A stretch of 64,000 bases of DNA from Aggregatilineales bacterium (GCA_030834905.1 JAUQWZ010000044.1:53218-117217); one strand, 5' to 3'; shown: positions 51,484 through 61,172, numbered from the stretch's first letter. Notes: a model not told the origin generated them from the sequence alone. Program-made: numbers and translations.

Positions 51484-52575
51484 TTACGACACCGGCTGAT
51501 CCTGCGTCTTCAGGTATTCGATGATGTCTGCCAGAACCTGGTAGTCCATGCGGTCGCCGAAGTAATCCGGCATCACGGGCTGGTAACCGGGGGCGGTGTA
51601 GGCGGTCGGGTGAATGATGCTTTCCGCCAGATACTGCTCGCCGGTGTAACCCGCGAACTGAGCTTCCTGCAGGCGCTGTTCCTGAACGCGCGTCCAGGTG
51701 CCTTCCAGCAGCGGCGCGACCGCCGCCACGGTGTGGCAGCTTGTGCAGGCAAAGACCGGGTCCGAATAGTGCGCCTGTCCAGCCTGCGGATCGCCCGTGA
51801 CGCCCGCCAGACCTTCCATAATCGCGGCGATTTCGGTGTCTTTGCCAATGGAGCCTTCAGTCGCTTCGCCAGCAGTAGCGCCAGGCACAATCGGGAACTG
51901 GTTGACGGCGAGCAGGTCTTCAATCGTCCAGGCGTCGCCCTTATCCCAGTTGAGGATATAGTTGGAGAGGTCCTGCAGTTGGTCATCGCGCAGCGGACCG
52001 CCCGCCGTCTGCGACCATGCCGCCATCGGCTCGGGCCAGTACGCGCCGCTTGTCGGGCGACCGTGTACCAGCGTCGTGTAGACGAAGTTGTACAAGCCGC
52101 TTGTCCAGCCCAGGTCAGCCAACCGGCTTGGCGCTTCAGGATCATAGCCGAGCGTAACCGCCGTCTGCATCTGCGCGGTCAGGTTGGCGCGTTCGGTTTC
52201 CAGTTCAGCGAGGCGCGCATTGATTTCGTCGCGACGCGCATCGGTAAGCCCTTCGGCGTTCAGTTCCGCTTCAAGGGCGGCGCGCTCGCTGGTGTTCTCC
52301 GCCAGAAAGTCGTGCCCAAACAGGTACGGGCTGTTGAGCGCCGGGGCGCGCGGCGAGCCGCGTCCGTCCACAGCATGACAGATCGAACAGTTCGCCGTAA
52401 AGAGCGCCGCGCCGCGCTCAACCGAGCGCGCGTTGTACTGGCGCTCGAACGCTTGCATACGTCCGCCCTCATTGATAGCGATCCAGCCTACCAGCACCAT
52501 GATGCCGAGGAAAGCGAGGACACCGACGAGGATGCGTTGCTCGATTCGATCTACGAGCAGTCGTTGTAAGTTCAC
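51484..52575 (-). CDS. Dihaem cytochrome c subunit of the bc complex
   Basis: 363 residues. One transmembrane anchor (about 15-36) and two haem sites: CSICH (63-67) and CTSCH (277-281). A helical coiled-coil insert (about 95-137; RAALEAELNAEGLTDARRDE) separates them; the second cytochrome ends DIIEYLKTQ. This is the third gene of the Rieske/cytochrome b/cytochrome c set, starting 3 nt after the cytochrome b stop. It carries electrons from the Rieske centre to an acceptor. The long insert is unlike classical cytochrome c1. Confidence 0.85.
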   Translation of the reverse strand: MNLQRLLVDRIEQRILVGVLAFLGIMVLVGWIAINEGGRMQAFERQYNARSVERGAALFTANCSICHAVDGRGSPRAPALNSPYLFGHDFLAENTSERAALEAELNAEGLTDARRDEINARLAELETERANLTAQMQTAVTLGYDPEAPSRLADLGWTSGLYNFVYTTLVHGRPTSGAYWPEPMAAWSQTAGGPLRDDQLQDLSNYILNWDKGDAWTIEDLLAVNQFPIVPGATAGEATEGSIGKDTEIAAIMEGLAGVTGDPQAGQAHYSDPVFACTSCHTVAAVAPLLEGTWTRVQEQRLQEAQFAGYTGEQYLAESIIHPTAYTAPGYQPVMPDYFGDRMDYQVLADIIEYLKTQDQPVS

Positions 52576-52578
52576 TGA

Positions 52579-54390
52579 CTATGCTCCCGGTGCTTGAAAG
52601 TACTGTGCGTCACGATGGATAAAGATATGCTGGCTGTTGATCCGCGTCAGAGGTTCGCCAGTCGCTTCGTCAATGACCAGCACCGGCTCGCCTGTCGCGT
52701 CGAGAACGGGATGCCCGTTGTCGATCTCCACTTCATCCCAGACGATGATCACATCGACGCGCTTGAGGTTATTCTGCGTGTCGGTAATGATGATCGCGCC
52801 CCAGGGTTCATGCAGTTCGCCTTCATTCTCTTCCAGCAGTTCGGCAAAGTCATGCAGCGCCGCGTTCAACTCCGGCGCATCTGCCGGAATGGGCGCGAAG
52901 TTTAAGCCGCCCGTCAGCGCCAGATGCTGCTGCGTGTCCATATAGTCGAGGATGGTGCTGTAATCGGGGCGCTGCTGCACTTCTTCGTTAAAGGCAGCCA
53001 GTACGTCGGCTTCTTCGCCCGGCAGGGCTTCCAGTTGATGAGTGGTGTACATGCCGGACACAAGCTGGTCGAACGGCACCGGCAGCAGCACGCCCATGTG
53101 GTTATGCGCTGGCTCTTTGACCATCTCGTGAATGATTTCCGAGTCAGCCGAAGTTTTGACGCCAAATTCGCCCAGCCCCATATAGCTCAACGCGACCAGC
53201 GCCGCCAGCAAAATGAAGGCGATGGTAAAGGCAAAGCGGCGGTGCGCCCAACGGCGGCTTGGCGTGGTATCCAGGTACGGAATTGCCAGCAGGAAGACAA
53301 TGATGATGGTCGGCAGAATGACGCCCATCAGCGTTTTATCGCCCAGCTTAAGCATGCCCTGAAGCCAGAGGAAGTACCAGGGCGCGGTGGTACCCAGCGG
53401 CGTCACCTGCGGGTCGGCGTGCGTTTCCAGCGGCGCATGGTAGAACCAGGTCACCAGAACGGTCAGCACAAAGGTTGCCACAGCGATCCACATAATTTCG
53501 CTGGTCAGCACATCGGGGATGAAATAGACACGCTTATCCAGCGGCACCCGCTTGGCGGTGTCTTCACCGATATTCTCCTCACGCGGGGGCAAACTGTGCG
53601 CGTGAACGATGACCTTGTAATAGTGCACGCCGGTAAACACGAACAGCAGCGCTGGCAGCGCCAGGACGTGCAGCAGATAGAAGCGCAGCAGCCCGTTTGC
53701 GCCGATGTCAGGTCCGCCGCGCAGCAGCAGGTTGACGTTGGTGCCGACGATTTCCGGCGGCGCGGCTTCAGCCATTGAAGCGCCAATCGTCACCGCCCAC
53801 AGCGCCAGCTGATCCCAGGGCAGCAGATAGCCGCTGAAGCTGAGGAAGGCGGTGATGATGAGCAGGATAACGCCCGAGAACCAGGTGAACTGGCGCGGCT
53901 TTTTATAGCTGCCGGTAAAGAAGGTTCTCAGCATGTGGAGAAAGACGATCAGCACCATGCCTTCAGCGCCGAGACGGTGCAGGTCACGGACGTACTGCCC
54001 CAGCGGCACGTTGCTCATGATATTGAGCATGTTGGCGTATGCCACTTCCGGCGACGGCGTGTACCAGATCATCAGGAAGATTCCGGTGATGGTTTCAAAG
54101 AAGACGAAATAAGTGGACAGCCATCCCAACCGGAAGCTTGGGTACAAGCCCGTGACCGACTTATGGAAATAGCTGGGACGCATGTGAAGCCAGAAGCCAT
54201 CGGCGTGGGGCTGAAGGCGGGGGTTGGGCTTGCGGCTGGCGGCTTCGCCACGCAGCGCCTCGCGAATATCCTGAAGATTCATCCCCGCCGTCGCGCGCTC
54301 GACAACCTCGTTGACACCCTCGAAGATGGCTCGCTTCAGTCCCTTTTCCTTCACATCATCCAGGAACGATGGAAATGGGAGTACCGACAT
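52579..54390 (-). CDS. Cytochrome b of a b6f/bc-type complex
   Basis: 603 residues from ATG 54390 (GGAG 9 nt upstream; a TTG at 54408 is the longer option). Haem ligands His138, His152, His241 and His256; the 15-residue step between the second pair is as in cytochrome b6 (mitochondrial b has 14). The Qo motif usually read PEWY is APWY here (336-339). Subunit-IV-like helices follow in the same chain, so b6 and IV are fused. The last ~150 residues are a soluble extension (about 440-600; LEALPGEEADVLAAFNEEVQ) not found in ordinary cytochrome b. It oxidises quinol and moves protons. Confidence 0.9.
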   Translation of the reverse strand: MSVLPFPSFLDDVKEKGLKRAIFEGVNEVVERATAGMNLQDIREALRGEAASRKPNPRLQPHADGFWLHMRPSYFHKSVTGLYPSFRLGWLSTYFVFFETITGIFLMIWYTPSPEVAYANMLNIMSNVPLGQYVRDLHRLGAEGMVLIVFLHMLRTFFTGSYKKPRQFTWFSGVILLIITAFLSFSGYLLPWDQLALWAVTIGASMAEAAPPEIVGTNVNLLLRGGPDIGANGLLRFYLLHVLALPALLFVFTGVHYYKVIVHAHSLPPREENIGEDTAKRVPLDKRVYFIPDVLTSEIMWIAVATFVLTVLVTWFYHAPLETHADPQVTPLGTTAPWYFLWLQGMLKLGDKTLMGVILPTIIIVFLLAIPYLDTTPSRRWAHRRFAFTIAFILLAALVALSYMGLGEFGVKTSADSEIIHEMVKEPAHNHMGVLLPVPFDQLVSGMYTTHQLEALPGEEADVLAAFNEEVQQRPDYSTILDYMDTQQHLALTGGLNFAPIPADAPELNAALHDFAELLEENEGELHEPWGAIIITDTQNNLKRVDVIIVWDEVEIDNGHPVLDATGEPVLVIDEATGEPLTRINSQHIFIHRDAQYFQAPGA

Positions 54391-54437
54391 TCCTTTTTGC
54401 TCCTTCAATCACTCTACGAGTGTGTGCTGGCTGCGAT

Positions 54438-55025
54438 TTAGACTTTACCGTCTCGCTTAATCCGACGACCGGTATCGATCTGAACACTGGCGATGGATTT
54501 ACCGTTCAGGGGTATCGGATCGCCAGCGGCGCTCATCGTCTCGCTCGTCCCATCGGTGAAGATCACCGTGGTGGAGAAGCGATCAAGACTGCGCGGCGCA
54601 GGTCCTTCAATATATAAACCACTCTTTTCAAATTTCGAGCCGTGACACGGGCATTCAAAGCGGATGTTCGCATCCACCCACTTGGGCAGGCAGCCGAGGT
54701 GCGTGCACACCCCGTACAGGACAACTAGCCCCTGATCCGGCACATTGGAAACCCAGAAACGTCCCTCAGGAACATTCAGCGGTCCGGCATCAGTCGCGGG
54801 GACGCGATCAGGCGGGAAACTGAAGACACCGCCGAATGTGCCCTCTTTGAAGCGCGGCAGCGAAAACCAGATAATACCGGCTGTGGCTTCGCCGAGCAGC
54901 AGGGCGATTGAAGCGCCCCAGATGTAATATAAGAATTCGCGGCGGCTTGGCGCAGCTACTTCAACCTGCGCTTCTGCCTTCCTCTGAGTAGCTGCACGTG
55001 TTTCACCGGCAGTAATCGAAGCCAT
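54438..55025 (-). CDS. Rieske iron-sulfur protein
   Basis: 195 residues. One transmembrane helix (about 31-57), then the Rieske [2Fe-2S] site: CTHLGC (Cys107, His109, Cys112) and CPCHGS (Cys125, Cys127, His128). It takes an electron from quinol at the Qo site and passes it to cytochrome c. First gene of the operon; cytochrome b follows 47 nt later. The N-tail (first 30 residues) is Ala/Thr-rich, with an Arg-Arg pair (SRREFLYY) that may be a Tat signal. Confidence 0.93.
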   Translation of the reverse strand: MASITAGETRAATQRKAEAQVEVAAPSRREFLYYIWGASIALLLGEATAGIIWFSLPRFKEGTFGGVFSFPPDRVPATDAGPLNVPEGRFWVSNVPDQGLVVLYGVCTHLGCLPKWVDANIRFECPCHGSKFEKSGLYIEGPAPRSLDRFSTTVIFTDGTSETMSAAGDPIPLNGKSIASVQIDTGRRIKRDGKV

Positions 55026-55382
55026 TGAAACGATTCCTCCTGAACTGGCTCAGCGCGTGAAACGCCGCCTGACACTAGTAGACGCAAGCCACTTCTTCAT
55101 GTGAGCAGTAAACCACACCACCCCGTTCGACGCAGTTTGCAATGAATAAGACACAGTATGCGTGAGTATAACACGCGGCACGCCTGTGTGATAGTGTTTC
55201 AACTTCGATTCAAATGTATGTGCAAAATGTTCTTTGTACAATGTATCACAAGCGGCATATCGAGTCAAAAAGATCAGCCATTCGCATAACAGGCTCTGGC
55301 AGCTTGCATGATTCGTCGTTTTTTGTGATATGATGATAAAGTATTTATAAATAATGGTTAGTTTCATAAGAGGAGGGTATTC
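55026..55382. promoter_or_regulatory. Divergent promoter region of the bc operon and the PPOX gene
   Basis: No gene in these 357 bp. Minus strand: TTGACT (55263-55268) and TACATT (55240-55245) with a 17-bp spacer fit the bc operon, leaving a leader of about 210 nt. Plus strand: TTGTGA (55323-55328) and TATAAA (55346-55351) with a 17-bp spacer fit the PPOX gene. Confidence 0.6.
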
Positions 55383-55877
55383 ATGGCTACACAGCAGGGC
55401 AGCCCGTCAATGCTGAATGACCCGGTCGCGCAGGAATTGCTTCACTCCACCAACATCGCGCAGCTCGCCTACAACTGGACGGATGGGACTCCGCGCGTCA
55501 TTCCTATCTGGTTCCATTGGACTGGCGAAGAGGTTGTCTTTGCGGGACCGACAGCCGCCCCCAAATTCAAAGCTATTCAGGGTCAGAAAGTCGCCATCTC
55601 GATCAACAGCAATACCTGGCCCTACAAAAGCCTTCTGATTCGGGGAACCGCGCGGGTGAGCATTGTCGAAGGCGTCGCGCAGGAATACGCTCAGGCGGCG
55701 AGCCGCTATTTTGGACCCGAAGGCGGGGAGTCATGGCTGAACCAGCTTGGAGCGCTCGGCATCAAGGAAACAGGGCGCGTTGCCGTCAAACCGGAATGGG
55801 TTGGCATTCACGACTTTGAGACACGCTGGCCCAGCGCAGTTGAATCGGCGATGGCGGCGTCTCAGGGTGGCGGGTGA
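55383..55877 (+). CDS. Pyridoxamine-5'-phosphate-oxidase-fold protein
   Basis: 164 residues. Split beta-barrel FMN/F420-binding fold: AQLAYNWTDGTPRVIPIWF, EVVFAGPTAAPKFKAI and KSLLIRGTARVSIVEG. Members are flavin- or F420-dependent oxidoreductases; which cofactor applies here is not clear. AGAGGAGGG lies 7 nt before the ATG. Confidence 0.8.
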   Translation: MATQQGSPSMLNDPVAQELLHSTNIAQLAYNWTDGTPRVIPIWFHWTGEEVVFAGPTAAPKFKAIQGQKVAISINSNTWPYKSLLIRGTARVSIVEGVAQEYAQAASRYFGPEGGESWLNQLGALGIKETGRVAVKPEWVGIHDFETRWPSAVESAMAASQGGG

Positions 55878-55913
55878 GGGGCAGCGAATTCAGAGTGTGA
55901 TAGATGTGAGATG

Positions 55914-55937
55914 GGGCGTTCACGATTGAACGCCCCT
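55914..55937. terminator. Hairpin between convergent genes
   Basis: GGGGCGTTCA, loop CGAT, TGAACGCCCC: a 10-bp stem without a clear T run in either direction. Confidence 0.5.
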
Positions 55938-55966
55938 GATGATCTTCAAACGGAACTCGTTCAGAG

Positions 55967-57199
55967 CTAATGCTCGAACATATACAGCCAGCCGCCAAGC
56001 AGCGTCTTGTCATCGGCGCTCATGGTCGGGTTGGGAACCGCATACGACGACGGCGTGTATTCAACCTCGCCAATCACAACCGGATCGCCCCCATCCGGTG
56101 GCAGCGGTGCGGCGGCGATTTGCGCGGTGTCCGCGTCAGCATCGTGGCGTAGATAAACGAACGCTGTCCCATCGGTGCTTACCGCGCCTTCGTGCAGCGG
56201 CAGAGATTCCGGCATGTCGGTTTCGATCACCGGACTCGCATCGCCTGTCGCCACGTCAACATACAAAAACGTTCCAGCGCCGCCAACCGAAGCGGTGCGG
56301 AAAACAATGCCTGCCCCATCTGCTGCCCAGACCGGATGAAGCGTTTGCATGTCCGCGTCTTGATCGCTTTCCGGCAGTCCGGGCGGAGTGCCATTGGCGT
56401 CGGTAAGCTGGCGCGCCTCGCCACTCATTAATTCGACCAGCCATAACCCATCCTGCTGCGATGCGACATCTGAATCTGCTACGGGAAAGGCGTAGCGGGA
56501 GTTATCGACCGGAAAGACGAGCAGGCGTCCATCCGGCGAAATAGCTGGCGAAGCGTCAATGCCTGTCCAGTAGACGGGAATGTTTGAAAACGCATCCGTG
56601 ATCAGTTCCGGCGCATCTGCCCCGACCGCCAGACGCTGCAGCGTCAGCGTGTAATTGAGATCGTCCTCCGCGCTCGGATAAGCCCGAAAGAAGTAAATGT
56701 CGCCGTTGGGAGCGTAGGCGGGAAAGTAGTCGATCACGGCATCGCTCCGACTCTGGCGCGGAGCCTCTGCATCCATACCGTCATCGGTCAGATTCGTCAA
56801 CTCGCCGGTGTCAACGTCCAGCGCCCACAAATCTGTCTCCGCCATAAATTCCAGCGGATTCTCTGCGAGCAGCAGTGTCGTGCTGTCCGGCGACCAGACC
56901 AACGGATTGTAGCCGGGCGCAAAGGTGAAAACGCCCAGTTTATCTTCGGTTGAAAAACAGGTCTGTTCACCTGTTGCCAGCGTCAGTACGCAGATTTGCC
57001 CGGCGTGATGATCGGTGATGAACGTCGAGCCGGTGCCCGCCAGCATCGTACCGTCGGGTGAAAGGGTGATATTGCTGACGTTTGTCTCGAATAACTCGGC
57101 GGCATTTTGTACATCTTCCATATGCCACCTTTCCTGGGCGTTCACGCTGTATGCCAGCCCCAGTATCAGCCACAGAATAAGAAGTCGTCTTTTCATCAT
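55967..57199 (-). CDS. TolB/DPP4-like beta-propeller exported protein
   Basis: 410 residues from ATG 57199. Signal peptide (RRLLILWLILGLAYSVNA). Blade-like repeats with the turn SPDG (NITLSPDGTMLAGTG, AISPDGRLLVFPV, LVWSPDSTTLLLAENPLE) and DVDTGELTNLTDDG. The propeller resembles TolB/WD40-like domains. Partner unknown. AAAGGA lies about 6 nt before the start. Confidence 0.75.
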   Translation of the reverse strand: MMKRRLLILWLILGLAYSVNAQERWHMEDVQNAAELFETNVSNITLSPDGTMLAGTGSTFITDHHAGQICVLTLATGEQTCFSTEDKLGVFTFAPGYNPLVWSPDSTTLLLAENPLEFMAETDLWALDVDTGELTNLTDDGMDAEAPRQSRSDAVIDYFPAYAPNGDIYFFRAYPSAEDDLNYTLTLQRLAVGADAPELITDAFSNIPVYWTGIDASPAISPDGRLLVFPVDNSRYAFPVADSDVASQQDGLWLVELMSGEARQLTDANGTPPGLPESDQDADMQTLHPVWAADGAGIVFRTASVGGAGTFLYVDVATGDASPVIETDMPESLPLHEGAVSTDGTAFVYLRHDADADTAQIAAAPLPPDGGDPVVIGEVEYTPSSYAVPNPTMSADDKTLLGGWLYMFEH

Positions 57200-57344
57200 G
57201 AAAGTCCTTTGCGACATCCTCATCATCCTGATTGTATGCGGCTTACGCTCCTTTGAGATACACTACACGCTTGGATAGTGATTTTGTTCATTGACATTCA
57301 TGACTTCTATATTTTCCGAACGTGCTCTACTTAGGATTGTTTCT

Positions 57345-59378
57345 ATGCTTACACCGGTTGAACAACTGCTGTTTATTCTGCTGGCGCTGTGCGCGGTCGG
57401 CGCGACTTACGCGGGTTTCCGCGAAATGTACCTGATCATCAATCGCGGCGAAGGCAAGCTCTATCTGGAAAACCTGCCATCCCGCCTCTGGAACGCGCTG
57501 GTCATCTACCTGACACAGCGCACCACCCTGAAAACGCGGCGGCTGACCAGCCTGCTTCACTGGGGCGTGGTGATTGGCTTCACCTACTATTTCCTGGTCA
57601 ACCTCGCCGATACGCTCGAAGCCTTCATCCCCGACTATCGCTTCCTCGAAGGCGCGGGGCTGTTCAGCGATCTGTACCGCATTTTTGGCGACGTGCTGAG
57701 TATCGTCGTCATCGTCGGCGTCAGCTATTTCATCCTGCGGCGCTTCGTGCTGCCCAACCGCCGCGAGCTGACCTATCACGACAATGTGCTGCTGCATCCG
57801 AACGTGAAGGCAGGCGGAATCACCCGCGACTCGGTGATCGTCGCCGGATTCATCCTGCTGCATGTGGGCGCGCGCTTCCTCGGTCAGTCGGTGCGCGTGG
57901 CAGACACCGGAGCCGACCTGTTCAGCCCGTTCGCCACGCTGATCGCTCCCATCTGGGGCGGCTTGAGCGCCGACGGACTGCGGGTGATGGAACATGCCTT
58001 CTGGTGGCTCGCCGTTGGCGGCATCTTCGTCTTCTTCCCCTACTTCCCCTACACCAAGCACGCCCACCTGTTCATGGCGCCGCTGAATTATCTGACGCGC
58101 CCGCGCCGGACATCATTAGGCGAAATGGAGAAGCTGGATTTTGAGGACGAAGACAAGGAACAGTTTGGCGCGCATAGGCTGGAAGACCTGACCAAGACCA
58201 ACATCGTCGATGCCTTCGCCTGCATCATGTGCAACCGCTGCCAGGATGTATGCCCCGCCTATGTCACTGGCAAGGAACTCTCGCCTTCAGCCTATGAGAT
58301 CAACAAGCGCTTCAGCATCAAGGACGAGATGAGCGCGCTGGCGGCGGGCGCGGAGAGCAGTCACCCGCTGATGGGCTGGGCGATCAGCGAATCGGCGGTC
58401 TGGGCGTGTACTTCGTGCGGCGCGTGCATCGACATCTGCCCGGTGGGCAACGAGCCGATGCTGGACATCCTCGACATCCGCCGCGACGCGGTGCTGGTGC
58501 AGGGTGAATTCCCCGCCGAGCTTCAGAACGCCTTCAAAGGCATGGAGCGCCAGAGCAACCCCTGGCAGAACCCGGAAAGCCGCTTCGCCTGGGCGAAGGG
58601 TTTGAACGTGCCCACCGTCGAAGACAACCCCGACTTCGACGTGCTCTACTGGGTGGGCTGCGCCGCCTCATATGACCCGCGCGCGCAGATCACCGCCCGT
58701 TCGCTGGTCAAGGTGCTGGAAAAGGCGCAGGTGAATTACGCCGTTTTGGGCGAGATGGAAAACTGCACCGGCGATGTCGCTCGCCGCGCCGGACGCGAAG
58801 ACCTGTATCAGGAACTGGCGACGACCAACGTCGAGACGCTCAACGAGGTGTTCGCCGACAAGCCGCGCCGGATCGTCGTCACCTGCCCGCACTGCTTCCA
58901 CAACATCGGCAGGGAATATCACCAGTTTGGCGGCAGTTACGAAGTCGTCCACCACACCGAACTGATCGAGGAACTGATCGAGGCGGGCAGGATACCGCAG
59001 AGCGCGCATCCTAAGAAACAGAGCAACGTCACCTTCCATGACCCGTGTTATCTGGGTCGCCACAACGATGTGGTCGAAGCGCCGCGGGCAGCGTTAAGCG
59101 CGGTGACCAGCAGCCTGATCGAGATGCCGCGCAGTGGCAAGAACTCGTTCTGCTGTGGCGCGGGCGGGGCGCAGTTCTGGAAAGAGGAAGAACACGGCGC
59201 GAAAGCGGTCAACATCGAGCGCTACGAAGAGGCGAAAGCCACCGGCGCGGAAGTGCTGGCGGTGGGCTGCCCCTTCTGTATGCAGATGTTCGAGACGGCA
59301 AAATCCAGCGTCGCCGATGGTCCCGTCGTCAAAGACGTGGTCGAACTGATCGCGGAGGGGCTTGCCAGTGACGAGTAA
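57345..59378 (+). CDS. Membrane HdrD/DUF224-type Fe-S oxidoreductase
   Basis: 677 residues from ATG 57345 (AGGA 9 nt upstream; a start at 57291 adds 18 residues). Five or six N-terminal transmembrane helices (about 5-25, 68-90, 115-133, 163-182, 216-235) with histidines for NarI-like b-haem. Two 4Fe-4S sites: CIMCNRCQDVC (293-303) and CTSCGACIDIC (355-365). Two CCG domains, the second ending in FCCGAGGAQF and CPFCMQMF. Related proteins pass electrons between the quinone pool and dehydrogenases or electron-transfer flavoproteins. The 3' end of this gene is copied twice more downstream (61371-61553 and 63388-63478). Confidence 0.88.
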   Translation: MLTPVEQLLFILLALCAVGATYAGFREMYLIINRGEGKLYLENLPSRLWNALVIYLTQRTTLKTRRLTSLLHWGVVIGFTYYFLVNLADTLEAFIPDYRFLEGAGLFSDLYRIFGDVLSIVVIVGVSYFILRRFVLPNRRELTYHDNVLLHPNVKAGGITRDSVIVAGFILLHVGARFLGQSVRVADTGADLFSPFATLIAPIWGGLSADGLRVMEHAFWWLAVGGIFVFFPYFPYTKHAHLFMAPLNYLTRPRRTSLGEMEKLDFEDEDKEQFGAHRLEDLTKTNIVDAFACIMCNRCQDVCPAYVTGKELSPSAYEINKRFSIKDEMSALAAGAESSHPLMGWAISESAVWACTSCGACIDICPVGNEPMLDILDIRRDAVLVQGEFPAELQNAFKGMERQSNPWQNPESRFAWAKGLNVPTVEDNPDFDVLYWVGCAASYDPRAQITARSLVKVLEKAQVNYAVLGEMENCTGDVARRAGREDLYQELATTNVETLNEVFADKPRRIVVTCPHCFHNIGREYHQFGGSYEVVHHTELIEELIEAGRIPQSAHPKKQSNVTFHDPCYLGRHNDVVEAPRAALSAVTSSLIEMPRSGKNSFCCGAGGAQFWKEEEHGAKAVNIERYEEAKATGAEVLAVGCPFCMQMFETAKSSVADGPVVKDVVELIAEGLASDE

Positions 59379-59403
59379 CGGCAAGGCAGCAGAAGCAGCG
59401 GAT

Positions 59404-59435
59404 TAGGGCATGGTGCAACGGCAACGCTGCCCCTA
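59404..59435. repeat. GC-rich palindrome (TAGGG...CCCTA class)
   Basis: TAGGGCATGGTGCAACGG then CAACGCTGCCCCTA: an imperfect member of the 11637 and 30950 class, 26 bp after the Fe-S gene. Confidence 0.5.
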
Positions 59436-59464
59436 CCGCTGCGCTCTCACAATAACTTTGTGTA

Positions 59465-60517
59465 TTAATCCGTCGGCAGTACTTCAACTGCTGCCCGATT
59501 ATGTACAGCGTCACGAGGGAATGAATATCCATCTGGCGGACCCTGAAGAATACACATTGGTATACGCGGATTATCAATTTTCACAACCAAGATATCATGT
59601 ATTCCGCGCTCAAGATTTTCTAACGAAATAGGAATGCGTGTATATGCTGTTCCTCGACTTAGTTGACCATAGAGTACTTCGTGCTCTGCACTTATGGGTA
59701 CTTGTGTATAATCAAGAAAAACGAGTAATGCGAAACGCGACACAACCGGTAGCTTTACGTTGGACTCGGTTGGTATTCTAGGTTCTGCATAACCTGTTAG
59801 TACATTAAAATGTAGTGGTTCGCCTTCTTTTAAGATAATCCTTGGTTCAGGGTAGCTCCACTGGACTAATCCATCGTCCAAGGTTAAACTCAATGATTGT
59901 TGATAATCATTCTCCTCAACTCTTCCAACTGCTGGGAGTTCTTGGAAGAATATCTCTTGATTTATCGTGGTGGAAGGCTGTCCTGCTACAAGTGATAAGC
60001 GAAAACTAAAGGTGCTAATAGTTCCTGTGGCATCTGGAGGAGTTTCTATATCTTCGATTCCCACCAGAATAACCTCGTGAATTCCTTCGTTCAGCGGTGG
60101 TAGGGTTAAATTGAAGCTTTCCAGCGTATTTTGTTCCAGAATGACATCAAGAAACGGCGCATCTAAGTCGCTGACAAAATCCGTTAATGGTTGTTCGTCA
60201 AGCAGCAATAGATAGCGTACATGTTGAGGATCCGCCTCTGGTGAGTATAGTTGCAGCAACAATTCGATCTCCTCATTAGGGTTGACGTGATCTGTCCACC
60301 AACCTATGAGGGTGCCTTCAGAACGACTCGGACCAAAGTTTGTGTAAATTCCGTGCCCTTGCCCAACACCAGCAATAAACTCCTCAAACGTTTCGTCAGG
60401 CGCTTGAATTTCCCCCTGATTCCAACAAGTTTGTTGATCTGGCTGTGGTGTAATGGGAATAGCATTATCTTGAGCAAATATGGTCGCGGATATTAATAAT
60501 AAGGTTATATTTGTCAT
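59465..60517 (-). CDS. Exported protein of unknown function
   Basis: 350 residues from ATG 60517, which opens MTNITLLLISATIFAQD (signal peptide). The rest is beta-rich, with low GC content compared with its neighbours. Two repeating phrases (about 35-155 and 165-330) may be two similar beta domains. I do not recognise a family. It starts a stretch of lower-GC genes that ends at 63.8 kb and may have been acquired. A longer start (60562) adds 15 residues. Confidence 0.6.
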   Translation of the reverse strand: MTNITLLLISATIFAQDNAIPITPQPDQQTCWNQGEIQAPDETFEEFIAGVGQGHGIYTNFGPSRSEGTLIGWWTDHVNPNEEIELLLQLYSPEADPQHVRYLLLLDEQPLTDFVSDLDAPFLDVILEQNTLESFNLTLPPLNEGIHEVILVGIEDIETPPDATGTISTFSFRLSLVAGQPSTTINQEIFFQELPAVGRVEENDYQQSLSLTLDDGLVQWSYPEPRIILKEGEPLHFNVLTGYAEPRIPTESNVKLPVVSRFALLVFLDYTQVPISAEHEVLYGQLSRGTAYTRIPISLENLERGIHDILVVKIDNPRIPMCILQGPPDGYSFPRDAVHNRAAVEVLPTD

Positions 60518-60635
60518 TGTAATCAATCCGGTAATATAATTTGTGACCACTATTTCCCCCAAATCAATCGCAACCTAGATAAAGAATAGTAACACATGTC
60601 TATATATGTGTTACTATCATAATAATTCATTTCGT

Positions 60636-61172
60636 TTAGTTACAGAAAGACGGTATACTATCCTGATCTGCTTTAGGTCCCCACGAATATCCTGTTTGTT
60701 GAATGCTGTGTTCGGTTTTGGCTACAACAGATGAGCCACATGCTACATAGTTGGTGATAGAATCAAGCACAGATATTCCAGGACTGATGTTATAACACAC
60801 TGGGGTGCTATGCGACCCAACACTGCTTCCATCAACTATCATATCTCGCACACGAGCACAGACATAATGAGTTCCAGGAGTACCATTGTCGAGCCATGTG
60901 CCTGCGTATCCTGAAACATTGTTGAGGAACCACCCAAAAAAGGCATCACCATATCCTCTTGATCCTGTAACTGCCCGTGTGCCAAAACCAGATTCAGTTG
61001 TATCAGGAGCAACGATGCCGGGGTGAGGATTGAAGTAAGTATGCCCTTCTGGCAGAGTAACCGGAGGCGGAGGCGCAGTACCTTCCTGCGCTGCAACAAA
61101 CCCAATTGGAACAAGGGCACATAGGACGATTATTAAAAGCGAGCGAATGAAGCGACTACTTGAGTTGAACAT
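60636..61172 (-). CDS. Small exported protein (family shared with 61914-62447 by signal peptide and position)
   Basis: 178 residues, not recognised. Signal peptide (IRSLLIIVLCALVPIGFVAAQ), then a beta-rich part with Gly/Ser/Thr and three or four Cys (VCARVRDM, VCYNISPG, VACGSS, FCN at the end). AAGGAGAT lies 6 nt before the ATG. It resembles the exported protein at 61914-62447 in signal peptide and position, next to the same kind of relic. Confidence 0.6.
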   Translation of the reverse strand: MFNSSSRFIRSLLIIVLCALVPIGFVAAQEGTAPPPPVTLPEGHTYFNPHPGIVAPDTTESGFGTRAVTGSRGYGDAFFGWFLNNVSGYAGTWLDNGTPGTHYVCARVRDMIVDGSSVGSHSTPVCYNISPGISVLDSITNYVACGSSVVAKTEHSIQQTGYSWGPKADQDSIPSFCN

